Position numbers and translations under genes: made by a program
The notes under the pieces: model-generated
What the model was told of the DNA's origin: nothing
Databases searched by the model: none
The model's input: only the letters and a program-made list of their open reading frames with translations
Shown: positions 36,090-42,990 of the stretch, piece after piece
How positions within the stretch are numbered: the stretch's first letter is position 1
Layout: the number at the start of each line of letters is the position of its first letter
NCBI RefSeq assembly: GCF_047553015.1
Contig: NZ_CP180212.1
Span: 1,550,001 to 1,614,000, forward strand
Source: Carnobacterium_A sp047553015
GTDB lineage: Bacteria; Bacillota; Bacilli; Lactobacillales; Carnobacteriaceae
Reading direction: 5' to 3'
DNA: 64,000 bases

Positions 36090-36689
36090 TTGAATATCTT
36101 ACTTTTAAGTGCAGGTTTTGTTGGGCTAGTCATCGCGGGGTTGACCATTCACTATTTATTAGGTGGCTTACTAGCTGTCGGTAGTTTTGCTGGTTACTTC
36201 TTTCTAAACGGTAATGGAGAGTGGTTTCCTATTGTCATCTTTATATTAGGAATTCTGTTATTGATCTTAGAAGTGTTTATACCCAACTTTGGTGTAGCTG
36301 GAGTATTAGGTGGGCTGTTGCTTTTTGGTGGCATCTATCTTAATTATGGTGATGCTGGTCAAAGTTTGTTTGATTTAAGTATTGCCGGTATTATTTCCGT
36401 AGTCTTAGCCATTATCCTCTTAAAGAAGGGATACTCTTTTGGAAATTTCAAGAAACTGATACTAGAAGAGAATATGACTAAAGTTGGCGGGTATTCTAGT
36501 AATAAAGATTATACTGATTATTTAGGAAAAAAAGGGATTTCTACTACGACATTGAGACCTGCTGGTAAAGTAGCTTTTGATGATACGGAATTAGATGTCC
36601 TAAGTTCAGGAGAACAAATTGAACCAGATACTTCTGTTGAAGTTATTAAAGTCGAAGGTTCGAAAATAGTAGTCAGGAGAGTGTCGTAA
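36090..36689 (+). CDS. NfeD-family membrane protein (short form with C-terminal OB domain)
   Basis: 199 residues from a TTG start, six bases after a strong AAGGAGGTGA. Four or so membrane segments occupy residues 1-115 (LLILEVFIPNFGVAGVLGG is a typical NfeD stretch). The C-terminal 55 residues form an OB-like domain (KKGISTTTLRPAGKVAFDDT; VIKVEGSKIVVRRV). By family knowledge NfeD works with flotillin-like proteins in membrane microdomains. It is followed after two bases by floA. Confidence 0.9.
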   Translation: MNILLLSAGFVGLVIAGLTIHYLLGGLLAVGSFAGYFFLNGNGEWFPIVIFILGILLLILEVFIPNFGVAGVLGGLLLFGGIYLNYGDAGQSLFDLSIAGIISVVLAIILLKKGYSFGNFKKLILEENMTKVGGYSSNKDYTDYLGKKGISTTTLRPAGKVAFDDTELDVLSSGEQIEPDTSVEVIKVEGSKIVVRRVS

Positions 36690-36691
36690 AT

Positions 36692-37687
36692 ATGTTAGTA
36701 GAAGAGACAAGTGGTTTAATAGGTATTGCAATTGTTGCGATATTGGTCATCATCATTTTAAGTATGTTCTTCCGTTTTGTACCGGTAGGACTATGGGTAA
36801 CAGCTTATTTTTCAGGGGTTAAAGTTTCAATTGGTACATTAGTTGGAATGCGTTTGAGAAGAGTTGCTCCTCAAAATATTATCCGTCCTTTAATCAAAGC
36901 GACAAAAGCTGGCTTGGATATCAATATCAATGAGTTAGAAGCTCACTACCTAGCAGGTGGCGATATTAACCAAGTTATCGATGCTTTGATTGCTGCACAA
37001 CGTGCTAACATTGATTTGGTTTTCAAACAAGCTGCTGCTATCGATTTAGCCGGCCGTAATGTTTTTGAAGCGGTTCAAGTTAGTGTTAACCCTAAAGTTA
37101 TTGAAACACCTGTCATTGCTGCTATGGCCATGAACGGTATTGAAGTTAAAGCCCGCGCTAAAGTAACTGTACGTGCAAACATTGAGCGTTTAGTTGGTGG
37201 TGCTGGTGAAGAAACAATCATCGCTCGTGTTGGTGAAGGTATCGTAACAACGGTTGGTAGTGCTGCAAAACATACCGACGTTTTAGAAAACCCAGATTCT
37301 ATTTCAAAAATGGTTCTTAAAAAAGGCTTAGATTCTGGTACAGCATTTGAAATCCTTTCAATTGATATTGCAGATATCGACGTTGGACGTAACATCGGTG
37401 CTAGCTTACAAATGGAGCAAGCTGAAGCTGATAAAAATATCGCTCAAGCAAAAGCTGAAGAAAGACGTTCAATGGCTATTGCTCAAGAACAAGAAATGAT
37501 TGCAGAAGTACAAAAAATGCGTGCTCGTGTAGTAGAAGCTGAAGCTGAAGTTCCATTAGCATTAGCTGAAGCATTAAGATCTGGTAATTTAGGCGTTATG
37601 GATTACTACAATATGAAAAATATCGCTGCAGATACTTCTATGAGAGATTCTATTTCTGGGTTAGGCGAAAGTGAACGTGATGAATAA
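36692..37687 (+). CDS. floA: Flotillin-like protein FloA
   Basis: 331 residues, the usual FloA length. A single N-terminal membrane anchor (IGIAIVAILVIIILSMFFRF) precedes an SPFH-like domain (GRNVFEAVQVSVNPKVIETP; GEGIVTTVGSAAKHTDVLE) and a coiled coil rich in Glu and Ala (QAEADKNIAQAKAEERRSMA). The end DYYNMKNIAADTSMRDSISG is conserved in the family. FloA organises functional membrane domains that affect wall synthesis, fluidity and secretion. It is the middle gene of a three-gene operon with nfeD. Confidence 0.96.
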   Translation: MLVEETSGLIGIAIVAILVIIILSMFFRFVPVGLWVTAYFSGVKVSIGTLVGMRLRRVAPQNIIRPLIKATKAGLDININELEAHYLAGGDINQVIDALIAAQRANIDLVFKQAAAIDLAGRNVFEAVQVSVNPKVIETPVIAAMAMNGIEVKARAKVTVRANIERLVGGAGEETIIARVGEGIVTTVGSAAKHTDVLENPDSISKMVLKKGLDSGTAFEILSIDIADIDVGRNIGASLQMEQAEADKNIAQAKAEERRSMAIAQEQEMIAEVQKMRARVVEAEAEVPLALAEALRSGNLGVMDYYNMKNIAADTSMRDSISGLGESERDE

Positions 37688-38220
37688 TGGAACTAGTTGG
37701 TCTGCTTAGTTTTCTAAGCTCTCTCATTCCTTTAATTATTATTATCACTGTCGTAAGATCAGTTGGCCGTGCACTTTTCAGTCAACAAAAAGGAAATAAA
37801 AATGGGATTATGTCTAAATACCAAGAGTTCATCAAAGAAGTCAATCAAGAAAGAGATCAATTAAATAATGCACCTAATAAAAAACCAGCCGTTAAGCAAG
37901 AAGCAGCACGTATCAATCAGAAAGCTGCAGATCTAGCAAAACAAAGAAACAATCCTTATTTATCTACAAAAAAAGATCAATACCAACAACCGAAAGTTAA
38001 GTCTCGTCCTTTAGCAGAACGAAATATCATCCAACCTGTTTCGAAAAGCAAACCGACGTCACGAGCCTATTCTAAACCACCTGGCGCGGCTAAGAATTTT
38101 GTGCAAACAAAAAGGGTAGATAAAAGAAAAAAACAAACTCCGTTACAAAGAACATTTGTACAGGGGATTATCTATAAAGAAATTTTAGACAAGCCTCGTT
38201 CTTTGAGGCCCTACAAATAA
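37687..38220 (+). CDS. Basic membrane-anchored protein downstream of floA, unknown function
   Basis: 177 residues whose ATG overlaps the floA stop by one base (TAATG). It has one hydrophobic N-terminal segment (LLSFLSSLIPLIIIITVV), then a long, polar, Lys/Gln/Pro-rich and probably disordered middle, and ends with the compact element FVQGIIYKEILDKPRSLRP. The genetic coupling suggests a role with FloA/NfeD. I do not recognise a domain with known function. Confidence 0.85.
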   Translation: MELVGLLSFLSSLIPLIIIITVVRSVGRALFSQQKGNKNGIMSKYQEFIKEVNQERDQLNNAPNKKPAVKQEAARINQKAADLAKQRNNPYLSTKKDQYQQPKVKSRPLAERNIIQPVSKSKPTSRAYSKPPGAAKNFVQTKRVDKRKKQTPLQRTFVQGIIYKEILDKPRSLRPYK

Positions 38221-38260
38221 AACAAAGGGGTTAGGACAGCTGTCCTAACCCCTTTGTTTT
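38219..38260. terminator. Perfect-palindrome terminator
   Basis: A 42-base perfect palindrome, centred on GGACAGCTGTCC with AAAGGGGTTA and TAACCCCTTT arms. It starts within the stop codon of the floA-operon's last gene and ends in TTTT. Confidence 0.88.
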
Positions 38261-38332
38261 ATTTGTATCTTTATTTATTTATAAGTATAAAAAAATCCGG
38301 ATACGTTTCTCTTTATTTCCTTTATCTAAATA

Positions 38333-38363
38333 CAAACTAAAAAAGCTTAACTTTTTTAGTTTG
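38333..38363 (-). terminator. Terminator overlapping the end of the ECF S-component gene
   Basis: CAAACTAAAAAAG pairs with CTTTTTTAGTTTG around a 5-base loop. It includes the stop codon at 38356 of the minus-strand gene. Confidence 0.65.
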
Positions 38364-38895
38364 AGTAGTATTTTTCAAGTGATTTAGTTAATAAAGGAAA
38401 AAGTATGGGTGCTAACAATAAATAAAAAACACCATTTCCAAAAGCATGCAACGTATCAAAAGAGAGACCTGAAAGATAATAAACCCAAAATTTTTGAATA
38501 CCAAAAAAAGGAGCTTGAACGAGTGAAATAATAAATCCATAAGCATAGCCCGTAAATACCGCATAGATAGTCACTATAAAAAAAGGCAAGGTTTTAAAAA
38601 TAGGTTTGATCAATAAACCTGTCATTATCACTATCAACGAGAAAGAAACAATTTGCGCAATTGTCCAAACTCCCATGCCTAAATGAATATTAGAAATTAG
38701 AATAGACAATAGTGCAACAATTAACGCATCTGCTACTCCAAGTGTCAGTGTCAAAATAATTAATATAACCGTTACAGGTTGGACATTAGGCAAAAGCTGG
38801 AATACTAAACGGCTAACGTAGCAAAGAGTCGTTAGCATCGCTAATAAGGTTAATCGTTGAACAGAAAACTGCCGGATAGAATGATTAAAAGCCAT
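38356..38895 (-). CDS. ECF transporter S-component-like membrane protein
   Basis: 179 residues with five or six membrane segments (LTLLAMLTTLCYVSRLVFQL; VQPVTVILIILTLTLGV; LIVIMTGLLIKPIF), the size and pattern of a substrate-specific S-component of an energy-coupling-factor importer. VQPVTV and the GYAYGFI/FDTLHAFGN region resemble the group found beside DUF4430 lipoproteins. It overlaps the DUF4430 gene by 11 bases. No EcfA or EcfT gene is near, so it would use the shared ECF module. A cobalamin-type substrate is suggested by the DUF4430 partner but is not shown. Confidence 0.78.
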   Translation of the reverse strand: MAFNHSIRQFSVQRLTLLAMLTTLCYVSRLVFQLLPNVQPVTVILIILTLTLGVADALIVALLSILISNIHLGMGVWTIAQIVSFSLIVIMTGLLIKPIFKTLPFFIVTIYAVFTGYAYGFIISLVQAPFFGIQKFWVYYLSGLSFDTLHAFGNGVFYLLLAPILFPLLTKSLEKYYSN

Positions 38896-39304
38896 CTAAA
38901 TTCCACACAATAACATCTTGATCTTCCATAATATAATCAGCCGCTCCTACAGTAGCTTCTTGCCCATTAATCGTATACAACCAATATTTCCCTTCCTTTT
39001 CATTTTGCTCATAACCTTCAATAACAGAGATAAAACCATCTTTAGCTGTTAAATCGTAATTTTCTTCCATGATTTCTAATAAATTTTGTCCTTCTTGAGC
39101 TGTTACATCTTTAGAGATCGTCGTTAGAACTTTCCCTTCTTCTTGTAATACAATCGACGCTGAAATAGTTTCAGTCATTGCGACTTCTATTTGACTTGGA
39201 ACTAAGGCAGAACTCTCATTTAAAGCGGTTTGATTTCTATCTCCACATGCCGTTACTATCAGTAGCATGACTAATACTAAGCCTAATCTTATTTTATTTT
39301 TCAT
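38885..39304 (-). CDS. DUF4430 lipoprotein
   Basis: 139 residues with a lipoprotein signal (LVMLLIVTACGD, Cys20). The DUF4430 domain is clear: LEIMEENYDLTAKDGFISVI, GKYWLYTINGQEATVGAADY and DQDVIVWNLDGF. The fold is related to the small domain of transcobalamin-type proteins. It would sit outside the membrane and capture or present a ligand to the overlapping S-component. GAGGAG precedes the ATG. No cobalamin riboswitch was recognised upstream. Confidence 0.88.
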   Translation of the reverse strand: MKNKIRLGLVLVMLLIVTACGDRNQTALNESSALVPSQIEVAMTETISASIVLQEEGKVLTTISKDVTAQEGQNLLEIMEENYDLTAKDGFISVIEGYEQNEKEGKYWLYTINGQEATVGAADYIMEDQDVIVWNLDGF

Positions 39305-39563
39305 CTTCTTCTCCTCTATTATCGGTATTTTTTAGATATAATCCTTAAATTTTTCACTTTTTTTACAAAGTCATTCCTATCGAGTCTAAGTAGTTTTATC
39401 CTAAATGTCAATCTTATCAACGGTCAAAAAAATAAGTCGTATAAAATAGACCATTCATTCTTAGATAATTAAGGATTCTATTAAGTTAATCCTCTCCCAC
39501 TAGAGTAGCACAGTATTCTATGCTAGAATGATGAATGAACTTATTTTGGAAAGAGGTTATAGA

Positions 39564-40853
39564 ATGACACATTCTCATTTTTCAGAATTTTATAAAAAAA
39601 CGAAGGTAGAAAGAATAAAAGCTTTACTAGATGCTAAAGTTATTCAAATAGAAGATGCTTTACTCCTTTTTGAAAATCCAGCATTATCCGATCAACTAGC
39701 TGATAATATGATTGAAAATCAATTAACACAATACTCTCTTCCTCTAGGAGTCGCTTTACATTTTTTAATAGATAATCAAACGTATCAAGTACCCATGGTA
39801 ACCGAAGAACCCTCTGTTATCGCGGCAGCAAGTTCCGCTGCTAAAGTAATCGCACAAGCAGGTGGCTTCAAAACTCATTTAAGCGAACGCAAAATGATTG
39901 GCCAAGTTGCTCTAAAAGATGTACCAAATTTAGCCTTTGCTCTAGAAGAATTAGCCTCACACAAAGTGGCTATTCTAGAAAAAGCAAATGACGCTCATCC
40001 TTCAATTGTTAAAAGAGGTGGCGGTGCAGATAAAGTAGAATTTCGCACCATTCCTGCAACAGAGCATTCTCCGACATTTTTAGTTGTCCATGTTCACGTC
40101 AATGTCTTAGAAGCGATGGGTGCTAATATTGTTAACACGATGATGGAGGCTATTGCTTCCTTTATCGAAAACTTGACTCATGGGAAAATTTTGATGAGCA
40201 TTCTGTCAAATTATGCAACTGAATGCTTAGCTACTGCTACTTGTCAGATTCCACTTTCTTTATTAAAACGTGGCGAGTATTCGGGAGAAGAAGTGAGAGA
40301 TGCACTAATTGAAGCCTCTCAATTTGCTTATGCTGATCCTTATCGTGCGACTACACACAATAAAGGTATTATGAACGGCATTGACGCTACGGTTTTAGCA
40401 ACTGGAAACGATTGGCGTGCTATCGAAGCTGGTGCGCATGCTTATGCTGCTAAGTCGGGACAATACCGTTCTTTATCGGTTTGGGAAAAAGCCGATAATG
40501 GCGATTTAAAAGGCTCTTTGACTCTGCCTTTACCCATTGGATTCGTCGGTGGCTCAATCGGTATCCACCCTACCGCTCAGTTCAGCCAACGCTTGTTGTC
40601 TATAAAAAGTGCTAAAGAACTTGAATCGGTCATTGTCTCAGTTGGTTTAGCTCAAAATTTTGCTGCATTGAGGGCTTTAGTAACAGAAGGTATTCAAAAA
40701 GGACATATGGGGTTGCAAGCTAGATCTTTAGCTATCAGTGCTGGAGCATCAGGTAATGAAATCGAATATGTTGCAACTGAATTAAAGAAGCAAACTCATA
40801 TGAACTTAGAAACAGCAGTTTCTCTATTAAATAGTTTCAAACAGATGAATTAA
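39564..40853 (+). CDS. mvaA: Hydroxymethylglutaryl-CoA reductase, class II (degradative-type fold)
   Basis: The ATG at 39564 is chosen because GGAAAGAGG lies just upstream; an ATG at 39528 has no such site. The 429-residue product has the class II catalytic set: Glu in MVTEEPSVIAAAS (about 81), Lys in THNKGIMNG, Asp in TGNDWRA and His in QKGHMGLQARS. In lactic acid bacteria it makes mevalonate for isoprenoid precursors. Here it is a separate protein rather than fused to thiolase, as in enterococcal MvaE. dedA follows 37 bases later and may be co-transcribed. Confidence 0.95.
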   Translation: MTHSHFSEFYKKTKVERIKALLDAKVIQIEDALLLFENPALSDQLADNMIENQLTQYSLPLGVALHFLIDNQTYQVPMVTEEPSVIAAASSAAKVIAQAGGFKTHLSERKMIGQVALKDVPNLAFALEELASHKVAILEKANDAHPSIVKRGGGADKVEFRTIPATEHSPTFLVVHVHVNVLEAMGANIVNTMMEAIASFIENLTHGKILMSILSNYATECLATATCQIPLSLLKRGEYSGEEVRDALIEASQFAYADPYRATTHNKGIMNGIDATVLATGNDWRAIEAGAHAYAAKSGQYRSLSVWEKADNGDLKGSLTLPLPIGFVGGSIGIHPTAQFSQRLLSIKSAKELESVIVSVGLAQNFAALRALVTEGIQKGHMGLQARSLAISAGASGNEIEYVATELKKQTHMNLETAVSLLNSFKQMN

Positions 40854-40890
40854 AACAAAAAGAATGACTATATGAGGAGATTGCGACCCT

Positions 40891-41511
40891 ATGGAAATAT
40901 GGATTCAACACATTATGGAACAATTCGGTTATAGTGGTGTCGCATTTTTAATTATGATTGAAAATATTTTCCCACCTATTCCTTCAGAAGTTATTTTAAC
41001 CTTTGGCGGATTCATGACGACGACAACTAACTTAACCATTATCGGTATGATCATTGTTTCAACTATCGGTTCTGTTGGTGGTGCACTAGTTTTATATGGC
41101 TTAGGTTCTTTTTTGGATAGTACTCGCCTAGAAAAAATTGTTGATCGATGGGGGACTATTTTACGTTTATCAAAAAAAGATTTGCATAAAGCAAATCAAT
41201 GGTTTACTAAACACGGAATTGCGGCGGTCTTTTTTTGTCGTTTTATCCCATTAATTAGAAGCCTCATTTCTATACCAGCTGGAATGTCAAAAATGAAAAT
41301 CAGTCTCTTTCTTTTATTTACGACTTTAGGCTCATTGATTTGGAATACCGTTTTGATTTATTTTGGTGCTCTTGTTGGGTCAAATTGGACAGTAATTGTT
41401 TATTACATGTCTATTTATTCAAAAGTAGCCTATTTCATTATCTTTTTATTATTGGCAACAGGCTTGATTTGGATTCTTCGTAGAAATAAAATAAAAAATA
41501 AGAACGTTTAG
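40891..41511 (+). CDS. DedA-family membrane protein
   Basis: 206 residues, four or five membrane segments. Family landmarks are the N-terminal MIENIFPPIPSEVILTFGGF and the central FFCRFIPLIRSLISIPAGMSKM. By family knowledge, DedA proteins flip polyprenyl-phosphate carriers or phospholipids and help maintain proton motive force. A neighbour that makes isoprenoid precursors is a suggestive context. GAGGAG is about eleven bases before the ATG, slightly far. Confidence 0.92.
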   Translation: MEIWIQHIMEQFGYSGVAFLIMIENIFPPIPSEVILTFGGFMTTTTNLTIIGMIIVSTIGSVGGALVLYGLGSFLDSTRLEKIVDRWGTILRLSKKDLHKANQWFTKHGIAAVFFCRFIPLIRSLISIPAGMSKMKISLFLLFTTLGSLIWNTVLIYFGALVGSNWTVIVYYMSIYSKVAYFIIFLLLATGLIWILRRNKIKNKNV

Positions 41512-41526
41512 AAATGATCTTTGTTT

Positions 41527-41587
41527 AATAGATTAGAAATAAAAAAGAAAAGCTGTTTTAGCTTTTCTTTTTTATTTCTAATCTATT
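41527..41587. terminator. Long bidirectional hairpin terminator
   Basis: AATAGATTAGAAATAAAAAA and its complement ending at 41587 form a stem of about 28 bp with a GTTTT loop, extended by GAAAAGCT/AGCTTTTC. It covers the stop codon of the small minus-strand gene at 41578. Confidence 0.85.
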
Positions 41588-41778
41588 TTGTTTTCATCTG
41601 CATTCAATACATATTCATAAGCTGTTATCTTACCTTTTGTTTGTTGAATTTCAAGTTCATTTTCAATGTAGCTGATAGAATTACTTAAATCCATAGTACG
41701 CTTAGCAGTCAAACGGTCTAGTTCCTTTTTAGATTCATTTAGTAAGTGTGTTACATCTGACTCTGTCATATAGCCCAT
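41578..41778 (-). CDS. Small hypothetical protein
   Basis: 66 residues, soluble, charged and predicted helical (HLLNESKKELDRLTAKR; SYIENELEIQQTKGKITAYE), with no membrane segment. AGGAGG lies eight bases before the ATG, which supports real translation. I do not recognise the family. It is a single gene bounded by a hairpin terminator. Confidence 0.72.
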   Translation of the reverse strand: MGYMTESDVTHLLNESKKELDRLTAKRTMDLSNSISYIENELEIQQTKGKITAYEYVLNADENKID

Positions 41779-42037
41779 TATATATTCCTCCTAAAGTTAT
41801 TTTTGATCTAACTTAACTATACTCCGCTTATCTTTAATTAACAATTAAAGACCTTCTTATGACATTTCATTTTAAAACTCATTTATTTTACTCATTTTAT
41901 CGTTTATTCTTTATTTTTATTAATTTCTATTCGCTTTTATGCTATTATAGACAAAGCGAAAACTAGTTCAAATGTAGTCTTTATTCATTTTTTACATATG
42001 TTACTCGCAAATTTATTTTGATGGAAAGGTGAAAATT

Positions 42038-42931
42038 ATGTGGTTTCTTTTTACATTAGTTGCTATTTTTTCTTGGGGAGCAGCAGATTTATTTTATAAA
42101 AAAGGCAGCAATCCTAAAGATCCATATAGCCATTTACGAATTGTGATAATGGTCGGTTCTGTTATGGGGATTCATGCTATTTATACTCTTTTGTTTACAG
42201 ATATTTCTTACGATCCGATGAATATTATTCGTTACTTACCCGTTTCTAGTATGTATATTCTTTCAATGACTATTGGGTACATTGGGTTGCGTTATTTAGA
42301 ACTTTCAATTTCGTCTCCTATTATGAATTCATCCGGTGCGATTGCCTCTCTATTGACCTTTATTTTCTTAGGTCAAGTCATGACTGGTATACAGTTTTTC
42401 GCTGTTGCGCTTATTTCAGTTGGGATTATTTTCTTATCTATTCTTGAAAAGAAAGCAGCAGACTTAGATAGACTGAAGCACAAAAAGAAAATTGATCGCA
42501 AGTATCAAATTGGTGCACTTGCTATTATATTGCCTATTTTATATGCTGTTATCGATGGTTTAGGAACATTTGCAGATGCTTTCATTTTAGATAAAGTGAT
42601 GAGTGAAAACCAGGCTAATACTTCTTATGAGCTGACTTTTCTAATTTGTGCTATTCTAGCCGCTTTTTATCTTATTGTGATCAAAAAACAATCTTTTAAC
42701 CTATTTGAAGAACGGACAAAAGGCTATGCAGCTCTATTTGAAACATTTGGACAATTTTTCTATGTCTATGCTATTGCTGGAAATGCTATCATCGTTACGC
42801 CGCTGATTTCTTCTTATAGTATTGTGTCGATTATCCTTTCACGCATTTTCTTGAAAGAAAAACTGACAAAAGCTCAATATATGGTTATCGCTGTCATTAT
42901 GGTTGGAATTTTCATTCTAGGATTTGAATAA
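42038..42931 (+). CDS. DMT-superfamily (EamA-like) transporter
   Basis: About 297 residues from the ATG at 42038, with GGAAAGG eight bases upstream; a GTG at 42029 overlaps that site and is rejected. About ten membrane segments are arranged as two EamA-like repeats (SIGLRYLELSISSPIMNSS-like text in the first; AIAGNAIIVTPLISSYSIVS in the second), with a charged loop (KKAADLDRLKHKKKIDRKY) between them. A drug or metabolite transporter; the substrate is unknown. Confidence 0.87.
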   Translation: MWFLFTLVAIFSWGAADLFYKKGSNPKDPYSHLRIVIMVGSVMGIHAIYTLLFTDISYDPMNIIRYLPVSSMYILSMTIGYIGLRYLELSISSPIMNSSGAIASLLTFIFLGQVMTGIQFFAVALISVGIIFLSILEKKAADLDRLKHKKKIDRKYQIGALAIILPILYAVIDGLGTFADAFILDKVMSENQANTSYELTFLICAILAAFYLIVIKKQSFNLFEERTKGYAALFETFGQFFYVYAIAGNAIIVTPLISSYSIVSIILSRIFLKEKLTKAQYMVIAVIMVGIFILGFE

Positions 42932-42975
42932 AAAAGAGGATTTTGAGAGTGTTTTACTCTTAAAATCCTCTTTTT
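42931..42975. terminator. Bidirectional terminator
   Basis: AAAAAGAGGATTTT and AAAATCCTCTTTTT arms with inner AGAGT/ACTCT, between the convergent DMT and YhgE/Pip genes. Confidence 0.88.
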
Positions 42976-42990
42976 CATTTTATTCTAAGG

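Noticed and set aside
39305..39527. Cobalamin riboswitch upstream of the DUF4430 gene
   Set aside because: No B12-box-like sequence was found; the region is AT-rich with no convincing structure.
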